From Mycolicibacterium monacense (GTDB lineage Bacteria; Actinomycetota; Actinomycetes; Mycobacteriales; Mycobacteriaceae): a stretch of DNA of 64,000 bases. Location of the stretch: NCBI RefSeq assembly GCF_010731575.1, contig NZ_AP022617.1, positions 1,798,001 through 1,862,000 on the forward strand, given 5' to 3'. Of the stretch, positions 29,246-38,088 are shown in pieces. The notes under the pieces were generated by a model. It saw nothing but the letters and a program-made list of their open reading frames with translations, was not told where the DNA came from and made no database searches. The position numbers and the translations under genes were made by a program. How positions within the stretch are numbered: the stretch's first letter is position 1; each line of letters starts with the position of its first letter.

Positions 29246-30706
29246 TCAGGCCTCGACTTCGCTGCGGTCACCGCTCCACAGCGTGTGGAACCGCTTATCC
29301 CGGTCGGTGTCGATGCGGCCGTAGGTGTGGGCGCCGAAGAAGTCGCGCAGCCCCTGCGTGAGTGCGGCGGGCAGGCGTTCGGTGCGCAGCCCGTCGTAGT
29401 ACGACAGCGCCGACGAGAAGCCGGGGATCGGGATGCCGAGTTCGGTGGCCTTGACCACCACACGGCGCCAGCTGTCGATGGCGTTCTCGATCGCGTCGCG
29501 GAAGTACGGGTCGACGATCAGCGTGGGCAGATCGGGATCGTTGTCGAATGCGTCCTTGATGCGGTTGAGGAACTTCGCCCGGATGATGCAGCCGCCGCGC
29601 CAGATGGTGGCCATGTCGCCGGGGGTGATGCCCCAGTCGTACTCGGCACTGCCTGCCTGGATCTGGTTGAAGCCCTGCGCGTAGGCGATGATCTTCGACG
29701 CGTAGAGGGCCTGTCGGATGTCCTCGGTGAACTGCTCTGCGTCACTGGGCTTTTCGCCCAGGTCGCCGGAGGCCAACCCGGTGGTGGCCTGGCGCTGGGC
29801 GACCGATCCCGACAGCGCGCGGGCGAACACCGCCTCGGCGATACCGGTGACGGGCACACCCAGGTCGAGCGCCGACTTCACCGTCCAGCGGCCGGTGCCC
29901 TTCTGCTCGGCCTCGTCGAGGATGAGGTCGACGAGCGGTTTGCCGGTCTTCTCGTCGATCTGACGCAGCACCTGCGCGGTGATCTCGACCAGGAAGCTGT
30001 CGAGGTCGCCGCGGTTCCACTCGTCGAAGACCTCGGCGATCTCGGGGGCGGACTTGCCGAGCCCGTCGCGCAGCAGCTGGTAGGCCTCGCCGATGAGCTG
30101 CATGTCGGAGTACTCGATGCCGTTGTGCACCATCTTCACGAAGTGGCCCGCGCCGTCGGGTCCGATGTGCGTACAGCACGGGACACCGTCGACGTGCGCG
30201 GAGATCTCCTCCAGCAGCGGACCGAGGCTCTCGTAGGACTCCGCGGGGCCGCCGGGCATGATCGACGGCCCGTTGAGCGCACCCTCCTCGCCGCCGGAGA
30301 TGCCGGCGCCGACGAAGTGCAGACCGCGTTCCCGGATCGCCTTCTCACGGCGGATCGTGTCGGTGTAGAGCGCGTTGCCGCCGTCGATGATGATGTCGCC
30401 GTCTTCCATCGCGTCGGCGAGCTCGTTGATCACCGCATCGGTCGCCTCGCCGGCCTTGACCATGATCAGCACGCGGCGCGGTTTCTCCAGGGCGGCCAGG
30501 AATTCCGGGATGGTCTCGGTCCGCACGAAGGAGCCCTCGGAACCGTGTTCGGCCAGCAGCGCGTCGGTCTTGGCCACCGACCGGTTGTGCAGGGCGACGG
30601 TGTAGCCGTGCCTGGCGAAGTTGCGTGCGATGTTCGAACCCATCACGGCCAGGCCGGTGACCCCGATCTGCGCGGTGCCGGCGGTGGACTTCTCGGATGA
30701 GCTCAT
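29246..30706 (-). CDS. gnd: 6-phosphogluconate dehydrogenase, decarboxylating
   Basis: A 486-residue protein of the long NADP-dependent type (Gnd1, 485 residues in M. tuberculosis). Oxidises 6-phosphogluconate to ribulose 5-phosphate in the pentose-phosphate pathway. It has the Rossmann start GVTGLAVMGSNIARN, the substrate-binding GISGGEEGALNGPSIMPGG, catalytic Lys and neighbouring Asn in HFVKMVHNGIEY, and the C-terminal YGRIDTDRDKRFHTLW. ATG 30706 with weak upstream GAAAGGC. The regulator pair blaR/blaI lies upstream on the same strand with a 48-bp gap. Confidence 0.96.
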   Translation of the reverse strand: MSSSEKSTAGTAQIGVTGLAVMGSNIARNFARHGYTVALHNRSVAKTDALLAEHGSEGSFVRTETIPEFLAALEKPRRVLIMVKAGEATDAVINELADAMEDGDIIIDGGNALYTDTIRREKAIRERGLHFVGAGISGGEEGALNGPSIMPGGPAESYESLGPLLEEISAHVDGVPCCTHIGPDGAGHFVKMVHNGIEYSDMQLIGEAYQLLRDGLGKSAPEIAEVFDEWNRGDLDSFLVEITAQVLRQIDEKTGKPLVDLILDEAEQKGTGRWTVKSALDLGVPVTGIAEAVFARALSGSVAQRQATTGLASGDLGEKPSDAEQFTEDIRQALYASKIIAYAQGFNQIQAGSAEYDWGITPGDMATIWRGGCIIRAKFLNRIKDAFDNDPDLPTLIVDPYFRDAIENAIDSWRRVVVKATELGIPIPGFSSALSYYDGLRTERLPAALTQGLRDFFGAHTYGRIDTDRDKRFHTLWSGDRSEVEA

Positions 30707-30754
30707 GGGCGCAGCCTTTCGTGTTCTGTTGTGAGGGAGGTGATTCCGATGGGC

Positions 30755-31705
30755 CTAGCGGATGAACAGGCGGTGCAGTTCGGTCAGCCACGGCACGGCG
30801 ACGGCCACCGTGGGGCCGACCAGCACCACCGCGGCGGCGAGGTACGCGACCGCGGCGATTGCCAGGCTGTTCGGCAGGCCCCCGAGTCGGCGCACGCGGA
30901 TCACGGTGCTCGGACCACCCGCGGCCAGCGCACCGGACGGGGCACGGCCCGCGGCGCAGGCGACGAGGGCGCGGGCGAGCGGGGTGGGCCCGGCGGTGCG
31001 CACGGCGGCGTCGTCGGCGAGCAGTTCGACCAGCAGGCGCACCGCGTCGAGGGCGCTGGCGCTTCGGACGAACCGGGGGAACGCGGCGTGTACCGCGGTG
31101 AACATCTCCAGGACGAGATCGTGTCGCGCCCGCAGATGTGCGCGTTCGTGGGTGAGGATCGCGGCGATCTCGTCGCGGGTCATGGTCTTGAGCGCGCCGT
31201 CGCTGAGCACCACCCGACTGCGCACCCCGGGCAGGCAGTAGGCCAGCGGTTGCTTCACGTCGAGTACGCGCAGGCCGGTCGCCTGTCGGCGCACGTCGGT
31301 GGGCACCGAGTCGCGGGAGACCCCGAGCAGATCGACCATCATCCGGTGGTGGGCGCGCCTGCGCCGGGTGGCGACGGCCACCTGTAGCACCGAGACGATC
31401 AGGCGGACGCCGATGAGCAGCGTGAGGGCGAAGACCACGACGTAGAGCAGCCACAACGGCCACCCGAGCACCTCGATCTCGCTGGTGATGGTGGCGGTCG
31501 GTCTGCCATCGGGACCGGGGACGAACAGCCGGCTCGCGATCGCGATACCCGCGGAGAACGCCGAGAGCACACCGGCCAGCGCGATGGACTGCCACAGCAC
31601 CACGGCGGCGCGCGGCGCGCGCATCGGCCAGGACGCGCGGGCCAACAATGCCGGCACCGGCCCCACAAGGAGCAGCGCGACAAGGGTGAAGGCCAGCGCG
31701 GACAC
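30755..31705 (-). CDS. blaR: BlaR-type M56 membrane metalloprotease without sensor domain
   Basis: 316 residues, the size of M. tuberculosis Rv1845c. Four membrane segments (near 2-22, 34-58, 82-110 and 275-305) flank a cytoplasmic zinc-protease domain with HExxH in LTHERAHLRARHD. It lacks the C-terminal penicillin-binding sensor of staphylococcal BlaR1, so the activating signal is unclear. It should cleave or inactivate BlaI. It follows blaI by 14 bp in one operon. Confidence 0.88.
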   Translation of the reverse strand: MSALAFTLVALLLVGPVPALLARASWPMRAPRAAVVLWQSIALAGVLSAFSAGIAIASRLFVPGPDGRPTATITSEIEVLGWPLWLLYVVVFALTLLIGVRLIVSVLQVAVATRRRRAHHRMMVDLLGVSRDSVPTDVRRQATGLRVLDVKQPLAYCLPGVRSRVVLSDGALKTMTRDEIAAILTHERAHLRARHDLVLEMFTAVHAAFPRFVRSASALDAVRLLVELLADDAAVRTAGPTPLARALVACAAGRAPSGALAAGGPSTVIRVRRLGGLPNSLAIAAVAYLAAAVVLVGPTVAVAVPWLTELHRLFIR

Positions 31706-31719
31706 CCCTCGATTGTCGC

Positions 31720-32136
31720 TCAGGCGGTGCCCGGACCGCCAGCGGGCTTGGTGAGACCTTGCTTGCCCTCCAACTCGGCCAGCGCCCGGCGCAGGGCGGC
31801 GGCCTCGTCGGCGCCGACGCGCTCGACGAAATGCACCAGCGCGGCCTCCCGGCTGCCGGAGTCGGCGGCCTGGTCGAGGGCGTCCACCATCAGCCCGGCG
31901 ACCAGCTCGTCGCGACCGTGGGTGGGGGCATACCGGTGAGCACGGTCGTCACGGTGCTGCACCACCAGGTTCTTCTTCGCCAGTCGCTGCAGCACCGTCA
32001 TGATCGTGGTGTAGGCCAGGTCGCGGCGAGCGGCGAGCGCTTCGTGCACCTGGCGCACGGTCTGGGGTTCGCGGGCCGACCAGAGGTGGTCCATCACCTC
32101 GCGCTCGAGCTCGCCCAGACGTGTCAACTTGGCCAT
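31720..32136 (-). CDS. blaI: BlaI-family winged-helix repressor
   Basis: 138 residues, equal in length to M. tuberculosis BlaI (Rv1846c). The N-terminal winged helix contains LGELEREVMDHLWS and the recognition region TVLQRLAKKNLV. The C-terminal dimerisation part is ALVHFVERVGADEAAALRRAL. M. tuberculosis BlaI represses blaC, its own operon and the ATP synthase operon. A candidate operator sits just upstream (32159-32176), consistent with autoregulation. Confidence 0.92.
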   Translation of the reverse strand: MAKLTRLGELEREVMDHLWSAREPQTVRQVHEALAARRDLAYTTIMTVLQRLAKKNLVVQHRDDRAHRYAPTHGRDELVAGLMVDALDQAADSGSREAALVHFVERVGADEAAALRRALAELEGKQGLTKPAGGPGTA

Positions 32137-32158
32137 CTTCCCGTCACTCTCTCGAACA

Positions 32159-32176
32159 GTAGAACCAGGGTACTAC
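32159..32176. promoter_or_regulatory. Candidate BlaI operator
   Basis: GTAGAACC-AG-GGTACTAC is an inverted repeat with 7 of 8 arm positions matching, built on the GTAGTA/TACTAC half-sites used by BlaI-family repressors. It is 23 bp upstream of the blaI start codon. Confidence 0.6.
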
Positions 32177-32295
32177 CGCGCGTCGTATCTGACGCCGAGG
32201 AGCAACAGTCTTCCTCATCGCGGGCATTCCCGCCCTGGTCACCGTGCGTGGTTGTGAGACCGATCACAGGGTCTGGCCTCCTTGCGGCTCATAGT

Positions 32296-32314
32296 TATAG
32301 TAAGGCTAACCTAA
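32296..32314 (+). promoter_or_regulatory. Candidate IdeR box and -10 of the FhuF-like gene
   Basis: TATAGTAAGGCTAACCTAA matches the IdeR consensus TTAGGTTAGGCTAACCTAA at 15 of 19 positions, with the right half perfect. Its first six bases, TATAGT, also fit the mycobacterial TANNNT -10. Iron-loaded IdeR bound here would block RNA polymerase, giving expression under iron limitation of the gene starting at 32340. Confidence 0.75.
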
Positions 32315-32339
32315 CTCAAGCCAGCCGCCGGGAGGTGCA

Positions 32340-33113
32340 GTGACCGTACTGATCGAGGATCCGCTGATCGCGGGCATGGCCATCAAGCAGACACTGCCGC
32401 TGCACGAGTCGAGCCGAAGGCTGCGTGAGCTCTACCCGGAGTGCCCGCGGGTGTACGGGGTGGCCGTCATGGGTGACCTCTCCCGGCGGCGGTGGTGGCC
32501 GCTGACCGAGGCGCTCACCGGAGAACGCCTGCAGGCGATGTTCGACGTCGCCTCGGCGGAGACCGATAACCGCGCCGCGGTGGCCCACCAGCTGGCCGCC
32601 ACACTCGCCCATGTCGTCCTGGGCCGTGTCGTGCCGCTGCTGGTGCTCGAAGGGCGGGCCTGGGACACCGGGCTGGAGAACCTGTGGGTGCATGTCGACT
32701 CCGAGGGCGCCATCGACTGGGTCGGAGTCGTCGACCCCACCGTGCGGGCGCTGCCGGACGATCCGCACTTCGGCGACCGGCGCCGGCTGCGCCTGGGCGC
32801 ACCGCAGGGCATCGTCGCGCTGCCCAGCGAGGCCGCGCTGACCACGTGGATCGCCCACCGCAGCCATCGGGCACTGGCACCGCTGTTCGCCAAGCTGGCC
32901 GCCATCAGCGACGGGGCGATGTCCGTTCCGGCCATGTGGCACCTGGTCGGTGGCGCCGTCGTCGGAGCGGCCACCCAGGTGCCGCTGCTCGCCGGGTCGA
33001 GCGAATGGACCAGCATGCGTCGCGCCCAGGCCGTGCTCGATGCGCTCGTCGGTTTCGGCCTGCCGGTCCGCGGTGCGGCGCGCGGAACCGGGGGGAAGGT
33101 CTTGCTCAATTAG
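32340..33113 (+). CDS. FhuF-like protein, probably iron-regulated
   Basis: 257 residues, GTG start behind GGAGG. The overall pattern (N-terminal substrate region, ENLWVHVDSEGAIDWVGVVDP centre, and C-terminal helix pair MWHLVGGAVVGAATQVPL) resembles the ferric-siderophore reductase FhuF / IucA-IucC-like group. The C-terminal cysteines that bind 2Fe-2S in FhuF are absent; the only Cys is in YPECPRV. It may therefore bind rather than reduce siderophores. The promoter carries an IdeR-like box, and a second IdeR box follows at its stop codon. No homologue lies at this position in M. tuberculosis. Family assignment is tentative. Confidence 0.55.
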   Translation: MTVLIEDPLIAGMAIKQTLPLHESSRRLRELYPECPRVYGVAVMGDLSRRRWWPLTEALTGERLQAMFDVASAETDNRAAVAHQLAATLAHVVLGRVVPLLVLEGRAWDTGLENLWVHVDSEGAIDWVGVVDPTVRALPDDPHFGDRRRLRLGAPQGIVALPSEAALTTWIAHRSHRALAPLFAKLAAISDGAMSVPAMWHLVGGAVVGAATQVPLLAGSSEWTSMRRAQAVLDALVGFGLPVRGAARGTGGKVLLN

Positions 33114-33131
33114 GGCAGCCTTGCCTATTCT
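33110..33131 (+). promoter_or_regulatory. IdeR-box-like promoter of the MrsI-type sRNA
   Basis: TTAGGGCAGCCTTGCCTAT (33110-33128) matches 13 of 19 positions of the IdeR consensus and is overlapped by TATTCT (33126-33131), a TANNNT -10. It begins at the stop codon of the FhuF-like gene. Initiation is expected near 33136-33139. Confidence 0.6.
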
Positions 33132-33137
33132 GATCAT

Positions 33138-33232
33138 GTTCCACCGGACCGCGCCGGAGTCCTGAGGCTGCAGAGACCCCCGGTCCATCGAAGGGCGGGC
33201 CCCGCACCCCACGTGCGGGGCCCGTCCGCATT
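33138..33232 (+). ncRNA. mrsI: MrsI-type iron-responsive small RNA (predicted)
   Basis: There is no open frame with a ribosome-binding site here, but a complete small transcription unit is visible: IdeR-like box, TATTCT -10, about 60 nt of leader, then a 12-bp G+C hairpin followed by CATTTCTC. Expected length is about 95 nt. In M. tuberculosis the iron-sparing sRNA MrsI (ncRv11846) is IdeR-controlled and encoded between Rv1846c (blaI) and Rv1847. Here the unit lies between blaI and the Rv1847 homologue, on the same strand as the latter. Assignment rests on synteny and promoter logic; I could not compare the sequence itself. The exact 5' end is inferred. Confidence 0.65.
33196..33224 (+). terminator. 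Strong hairpin terminator
   Basis: CGGGCCCCGCAC and GTGCGGGGCCCG form a perfect 12-bp stem with loop CCCAC, the most stable simple hairpin I noticed in the window. It ends the predicted sRNA and insulates the thioesterase/urease genes. Confidence 0.85.
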
Positions 33233-33286
33233 TCTCGCCCAACCCGTGTCGCATGCCGCGCACCCCGCGGTGTAGACACGTCTGCT

Positions 33287-33691
33287 GTGACGACACAGGT
33301 ACCCGACGGCCTCGGCGACGGCTACGACAAAGAACTCGGCCTCACCTATCTCGAGGTCACCCCCGACGGCAGCCGGGCGCAGCTGACGATCCACGACAAG
33401 CTGCTGCAGCCGTGGGGGATCGTGCACGGCGGCGTCTACTGCGCGATCGTCGAGAGCCTCGCCAGTGTCTCCGGCCACGTCTGGCTGACAGAACACGGCG
33501 GCGGCACGGTCGTCGGGGTCAACAACAACACCGACTTCCTGCGCGCCATCTCCTCGGGCACCGTCACCGCGGTGTCCACGCCCATCCACCGCGGCCGCCG
33601 CCAGCAGCTGTGGATGATCACCATCACCGACGAGAACGACAAGCTGGTGGCGCGCGGTCAGGTGCGGCTGCAGAACATCGCCGACGCCTGA
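33287..33691 (+). CDS. PaaI-type hotdog thioesterase (Rv1847-like)
   Basis: 134 residues of the 4HBT/PaaI family, matching Rv1847 (140 residues) in position. Hotdog signature WGIVHGGVYCAIVESLAS carries the HGG helix start and a likely catalytic Glu. It should hydrolyse acyl-CoA or aryl-acyl-CoA thioesters. GTG start. It precedes ureA by 48 bp on the same strand. Confidence 0.85.
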   Translation: MTTQVPDGLGDGYDKELGLTYLEVTPDGSRAQLTIHDKLLQPWGIVHGGVYCAIVESLASVSGHVWLTEHGGGTVVGVNNNTDFLRAISSGTVTAVSTPIHRGRRQQLWMITITDENDKLVARGQVRLQNIADA

Positions 33692-33739
33692 GGGTCGGCG
33701 GGCTGCCGAGCGCGCGCCGTCATGGCAGGATCGCGCACT

Positions 33740-34042
33740 ATGCGTTTGACCCCGCATGAGCAGGACCGCCTGCTGATCTCCTACGCCGCCGACCTCGCGC
33801 GGCGCCGGCGCGCCCGCGGGCTGCGCCTCAACCATCCCGAGGCCGTCGCCGTCATCACCGACCACCTGCTCGAAGGCGCCCGCGACGGCCGCACGGTGGC
33901 CGAGCTGATGGTCAGCGGACGAGATGTGCTCGGCCGCGACGACGTGATGGAGGGAGTGCCGGAGATGCTGCACGACGTCCAGGTGGAAGCCACGTTCCCG
34001 GACGGGACGAAACTCGTCACCGTCCACCACCCGATCCCGTGA
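33740..34042 (+). CDS. ureA: Urease gamma subunit
   Basis: 100 residues, the standard length, starting [12 protein letters not shown]. Contains the conserved [10 protein letters not shown] and [18 protein letters not shown] segments. Part of the nickel urease (UreA-UreB-UreC)3 that splits urea to ammonia and carbamate in the cytoplasm. ATG 33740 is chosen from family alignment over a longer open frame. The stop overlaps ureB by 4 bp. Confidence 0.96.
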   Translation: MRLTPHEQDRLLISYAADLARRRRARGLRLNHPEAVAVITDHLLEGARDGRTVAELMVSGRDVLGRDDVMEGVPEMLHDVQVEATFPDGTKLVTVHHPIP

Positions 34043-34368
34043 GCGCGCACATGGTGCCCGGTGAGATCTTCTTCGGCGAAGGGGATGTCGAGATCAACGC
34101 CGGTGCCCGACGCCTGGAGATGGAGATCGTCAACACCGGTGACCGGCCGGTGCAGGTCGGCAGCCATGTCCACCTGCCGCAGGCCAACGCCGCACTCGAC
34201 TTCGACCGCACCGCCGCCCGCGGCCACCGCCTCGACGTCCCGGCCGGCACCGCGGTGCGCTTCGAACCCGGTGTGGCCCAGCGCGTCCGGCTCGTGCCGC
34301 TGGGAGGCAGTCGTGAGGTGCACGGCCTGTCGCTGAACCCACCCGGCAGATTGGACGGGGCGTCGTGA
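34039..34368 (+). CDS. ureB: Urease beta subunit
   Basis: 109 residues with the usual opening MVPGEIFF, the [15 protein letters not shown] core and the [15 protein letters not shown] region (here [18 protein letters not shown]). GTG start in a GTGA overlap with ureA, and a GTGA overlap into ureC. Structural subunit of urease, no catalytic residues of its own. Confidence 0.96.
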   Translation: MSAHMVPGEIFFGEGDVEINAGARRLEMEIVNTGDRPVQVGSHVHLPQANAALDFDRTAARGHRLDVPAGTAVRFEPGVAQRVRLVPLGGSREVHGLSLNPPGRLDGAS

Positions 34369-36086
34369 CCGGCCTGTCGCGCGAGCGCTACGCCGCGCTC
34401 TACGGTCCGACCACCGGTGACCGCATCCGGCTGGCCGACACCGACCTCGTCATCGAGATCACCGAAGACCGCAGCGGCGGAACGGGACTCGCAGGTGACG
34501 AAGCCGTGTTCGGCGGCGGCAAGGTGCTGCGCGAGTCGATGGGCCAGTCCAGGGCCACCCGCGCAGACGGTGCCCCCGACACCGTCATCACCGGCGCCGT
34601 CATCCTCGATCACTGGGGAATCATCAAGGCCGACATCGGCATCCGCGACGGTCGCATCGTCGCGATCGGCAAGGCCGGCAATCCCGACATCATGGACGGC
34701 GTGCACCCCGATCTGGTGGTCGGGCCGTCGACCGAGATCATCGCCGGCAACGGTCGGATCCTCACGGCGGGTGCGATCGACTGCCACGTCCACCTGATCT
34801 GCCCGCAGATCATGGAGGAGGCGCTCGGCGGCGGGATCACGACGATCGTCGCGGGCGGAACCGGACCGGCGGAGGGCAGTAAGGCCACCACCGTCACACC
34901 GGGGGCCTGGCATCTGGCCCGCATGCTCGAGGCACTCGACACCTGGCCGCTCAACGTGGTGCTCCTGGGCAAGGGCAACACGGTGTCGGCCGAGGCGATG
35001 TGGGAGCAGTTGCGCGGTGGCGCAGCCGGTTTCAAGCTGCACGAGGACTGGGGCACCACACCGGCCGCGATCGACGCGTGCCTCACCGTCGCCGACGCGG
35101 CGGGTGTTCAGGTCAACATCCACACCGACACGCTCAACGAGATGGCCTTCGTCGAGGACACCCTGGCGGCGATCAAGGGCAGGTCGATCCACGCCTACCA
35201 CACCGAGGGCGCAGGCGGCGGCCACGCACCCGACATCATCACCGTCGCCTCGCACCCCAACGTGCTGCCGAGTTCGACCAACCCGACCCGCCCGCACACC
35301 GTCAACACCCTCGACGAACACCTCGACATGCTGATGGTGTGCCACCACCTCAACCCCAGCGTCCCCGAGGATCTCGCGTTCGCCGAGAGTCGCATCCGGC
35401 CGTCGACCATCGCCGCCGAGGACCTGCTGCACGACATCGGGGCGATCTCGATGATCGGCAGCGACGCCCAGGCGATGGGGCGGATCGGCGAGGTGGTGCT
35501 GCGCACCTGGCAGACCGCGCACGTGATGAAGCGCCGCCGAGGCGCGCTCGAGGGTGACGGACGGGCCGACAACAACCGGGCGCGCCGCTACGTCGCCAAG
35601 TACACGATCTGCCCGGCGGTCGCGCACGGCCTCGACGGCGAGATCGGCTCGGTCGAGGTCGGCAAGCTCGCCGACCTCGTCCTGTGGGAGCCGGCGTTCT
35701 TCGGTGTCCGCCCGCACGCGGTCATCAAGGGCGGGATGATCGCATGGGCCGCCATGGGTGACGCCAACGCGTCGATCCCGACACCGCAACCGGTGCTGCC
35801 GCGCCCGATGTTCGGTGCCGCACCCGCTGCGGCCGCCGCCACGTCGGTGCACTTCGTCTCACCGCAGGCGATCGAGGACGGCCTCGCCGACCGCATCGAC
35901 GTCCGGCGGAGCCTGATCGCCGTCGCGGACTGCCGGCACGTCGGGAAGGCTCAGATGCCGCTCAACGACGCCATGCCCCGCATCGAGGTCGATCCGGACA
36001 CCTTCACCGTGCGCATCGACGGCGACGTGTGGCAGGAGCAGCCGGCCGCCGAACTCCCGATGGCGCAGCGGTACTTCCTGTTCTGA
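34365..36086 (+). CDS. ureC: Urease alpha (catalytic) subunit
   Basis: 573 residues. The bis-nickel site is intact: the HxH pair in DCHVHL, the carbamylated lysine Lys224 in GFKLHEDWG, and catalytic His327 in MVCHHLN with the following flap. Opening [25 protein letters not shown] is canonical. GTG start overlapping ureB. Its TGA stop is the first copy of a 17-bp tandem duplication that separates it from ureF. Confidence 0.97.
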   Translation: MTGLSRERYAALYGPTTGDRIRLADTDLVIEITEDRSGGTGLAGDEAVFGGGKVLRESMGQSRATRADGAPDTVITGAVILDHWGIIKADIGIRDGRIVAIGKAGNPDIMDGVHPDLVVGPSTEIIAGNGRILTAGAIDCHVHLICPQIMEEALGGGITTIVAGGTGPAEGSKATTVTPGAWHLARMLEALDTWPLNVVLLGKGNTVSAEAMWEQLRGGAAGFKLHEDWGTTPAAIDACLTVADAAGVQVNIHTDTLNEMAFVEDTLAAIKGRSIHAYHTEGAGGGHAPDIITVASHPNVLPSSTNPTRPHTVNTLDEHLDMLMVCHHLNPSVPEDLAFAESRIRPSTIAAEDLLHDIGAISMIGSDAQAMGRIGEVVLRTWQTAHVMKRRRGALEGDGRADNNRARRYVAKYTICPAVAHGLDGEIGSVEVGKLADLVLWEPAFFGVRPHAVIKGGMIAWAAMGDANASIPTPQPVLPRPMFGAAPAAAAATSVHFVSPQAIEDGLADRIDVRRSLIAVADCRHVGKAQMPLNDAMPRIEVDPDTFTVRIDGDVWQEQPAAELPMAQRYFLF

Positions 36087-36114
36087 TGACGACGCTGTTC
36101 TGATGACGACGCTG
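36081..36114 (+). repeat. 17-bp tandem duplication creating a mini-ORF between ureC and ureF
   Basis: TTCTGATGACGACGCTG occurs twice head to tail (36081-36097, 36098-36114). Each copy carries a TGATG stop/start junction. The ureC TGA (36084-36086) overlaps an ATG that opens a five-codon frame, MTTLF, whose TGA (36101-36103) overlaps the ureF ATG (36103). Translational coupling could thus pass through the mini-ORF. Confidence 0.85.
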
Positions 36115-36738
36115 ACGACCCTGCTGGCACTCGCGGACTCCCGCCTGCCCATCGGTGGACACGTCCACTCCGGCGGTGTCGAGGAAGCCGTGACCAGCGG
36201 GCTCGTCACGAATCTGGAGACGCTGCACGCCTATCTGGTGCGCCGGGTGCGCACCCAGGGCCTGGTCGCCGCGTCGATCGCAGCCGCGGTGCACGCGGGG
36301 ACCCTGACGGTGGCCGCGGCCGACCGCGAAACCGACGCGCGCACACCGGCACCCGCCGCGCGCACCGCCTCCCGGGCGCAGGGCAGGGGACTGGCCCGGC
36401 TGGCGAGGCGCGTGTGGCCCGGACACGACTGGACCGCCCTGGGGCGCGCGCCGCATCTGCCCGTCGCCTCGGGTGCGGTGGGTGCGGTGGCCGGGCTCAC
36501 GCCGGGACAGACGGCGCTGTCCGTCGTCTACACCACCATGACGGGCTCGGCGACGGCCGCCCAGCGGTTGCTCGCGCTGGACCCCGGTGACGTCGCGGCG
36601 CTGACCTTCGGGCTCGCGCCGTTGTGCGACGACGTCGCGGCGGCTGCCGCCGAAGAACCCGCCGACCTGTCCGATCCGCTGCTCGACGTGCTCGCCCAGC
36701 GGCATTCCGAACGCGAACGTCCCCTGTTCGCCTCCTGA
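36103..36738 (+). CDS. ureF: Urease accessory protein UreF
   Basis: 211 residues, all-helical UreF family: [24 protein letters not shown] at the start is diagnostic. UreF bridges UreD and UreG in the nickel-insertion complex and gates GTP hydrolysis by UreG. The start is set by the duplicated junction with ureC. 25 bp to ureG. Confidence 0.93.
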   Translation: MTTLTTLLALADSRLPIGGHVHSGGVEEAVTSGLVTNLETLHAYLVRRVRTQGLVAASIAAAVHAGTLTVAAADRETDARTPAPAARTASRAQGRGLARLARRVWPGHDWTALGRAPHLPVASGAVGAVAGLTPGQTALSVVYTTMTGSATAAQRLLALDPGDVAALTFGLAPLCDDVAAAAAEEPADLSDPLLDVLAQRHSERERPLFAS

Positions 36739-36763
36739 TCGCACCACCAGAGAAGGACCCGCC

Positions 36764-37456
36764 ATGCCACCGCATTTCCTCTCCGCTGATTCCACGGGCC
36801 AACCCCACCGGCACGCCGACCGCCCCAAGCGGGTGCGAACCCCGGGGGAGCCGTTGCGGATCGGCGTCGGCGGCCCCGTCGGGTCGGGTAAGACGGCGCT
36901 GGTGGCCGCGCTGTGCCGGCAACTGCGCGACGAACTGTCGCTGGCGGTGCTGACCAACGACATCTACACGACCGAGGACGCCGACTTCCTGCGCCGTCAT
37001 GCGGTATTGCCCGACGACCGGATCGCGGCCGTGCAGACCGGCGGCTGCCCGCACACCGCCATCCGCGACGACATCACCGCGAACCTCGACGCCATCGACG
37101 ACCTCGTCGCCGGGCATGACCACCTCGACCTGATCCTCGTCGAATCCGGCGGCGACAACCTCACCGCCACGTTCTCATCCGGACTCGTCGACGTGCAGAT
37201 CTTCGTCGTCGACGTGGCCGGCGGCGACAAGGTGCCCCGCAAGGGCGGACCCGGGGTGACGTTCTCGGATCTGTTGGTGATCAACAAGACCGATCTGGCG
37301 CCGATGGTCGGCGCCGATCTCGACGTCATGCGACGCGATTCGACCAAGGTGCGCGGAGAGCGGCCCTTCGTACTCATCTCGCTGACCGCCGATCCGACGG
37401 CCGGGCCGGTGCTGGACTGGGTGCGGGCGCAACTGCGGGTGCCGGTGCAGGGCTAG
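36764..37456 (+). CDS. ureG: Urease accessory GTPase UreG
   Basis: 230 residues. P-loop GPVGSGKT (Lys43), the metal-binding CPH motif in [11 protein letters not shown], and guanine-specificity NKTD all visible. It delivers Ni2+ to apo-urease using GTP. The N-terminal extension ([19 protein letters not shown]) is His-containing, short, as in other mycobacteria. ATG behind AGAAGGA. The TAG stop overlaps the ureD GTG. Confidence 0.96.
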   Translation: MPPHFLSADSTGQPHRHADRPKRVRTPGEPLRIGVGGPVGSGKTALVAALCRQLRDELSLAVLTNDIYTTEDADFLRRHAVLPDDRIAAVQTGGCPHTAIRDDITANLDAIDDLVAGHDHLDLILVESGGDNLTATFSSGLVDVQIFVVDVAGGDKVPRKGGPGVTFSDLLVINKTDLAPMVGADLDVMRRDSTKVRGERPFVLISLTADPTAGPVLDWVRAQLRVPVQG

Positions 37457-38088
37457 TGCGCTCCGACGTCGTCATCGTCGCCTGCGCGGGGCGTGGCCCC
37501 CGCATCGAGCACACCGGGGGGATCGCGGTGCGCCGCACCGGGTCCGACACGGTGTACCTGGTGTCCGCCGCGGCCACCCCGCTCGGCGGCGACGTCATCA
37601 ACGTGCGCGTCGTGGTGGAACCGGGGGCCCGGCTCGTGGTGCGCAGCGCCGCGGCGACCGTGACGCTGCCGAGCGCGGCCACCCCGGAGTCGCAGACGTG
37701 CTGGGACATCGAATCGGCAGGCGCACTCGACATCGACCCGCAACCCACCGTCGTCGCGGGCGCCTCCCGCCACCTGACGACCACCCGCATACGGCTGACC
37801 GATGCGGGCAGCATCCGCCTACGAGAGCGGGTTCAGATCGGCAGATCGGGTGAGCGCGAAGGCTTCTGGTCCGGTGCGCTGCACGCCGACGTCGACGGGG
37901 CGCCGCTGCTGCGGCACCGTGTCGAACTCGGCACCGGATCGGTCACGGATGACGCGCTCGGCCGCCCGCTGGCTTGCGTCAGCGAACTGCGTTACCCCGA
38001 ACCGTCATTCGCGTCCGACGGGACGGTGCTCGCGCTTGCGGCGGGCGGCTGCCTGGCAACCTGGCAGGGCGAGCGGCTGACTAACTAG
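37456..38088 (+). CDS. ureD: Urease accessory protein UreD
   Basis: 210 residues, UreD/UreH family, with RTGSDTVYLVSAAATPLGGDVINVRVVVEPGARL as the family core and LRERVQIGRSGEREGFW in the second half. Scaffold for nickel channeling with UreF/UreG. It is last in the operon, as in other mycobacteria, and shares 8 bp with the convergent ndh gene. There is no hairpin between them. Confidence 0.9.
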   Translation: MRSDVVIVACAGRGPRIEHTGGIAVRRTGSDTVYLVSAAATPLGGDVINVRVVVEPGARLVVRSAAATVTLPSAATPESQTCWDIESAGALDIDPQPTVVAGASRHLTTTRIRLTDAGSIRLRERVQIGRSGEREGFWSGALHADVDGAPLLRHRVELGTGSVTDDALGRPLACVSELRYPEPSFASDGTVLALAAGGCLATWQGERLTN

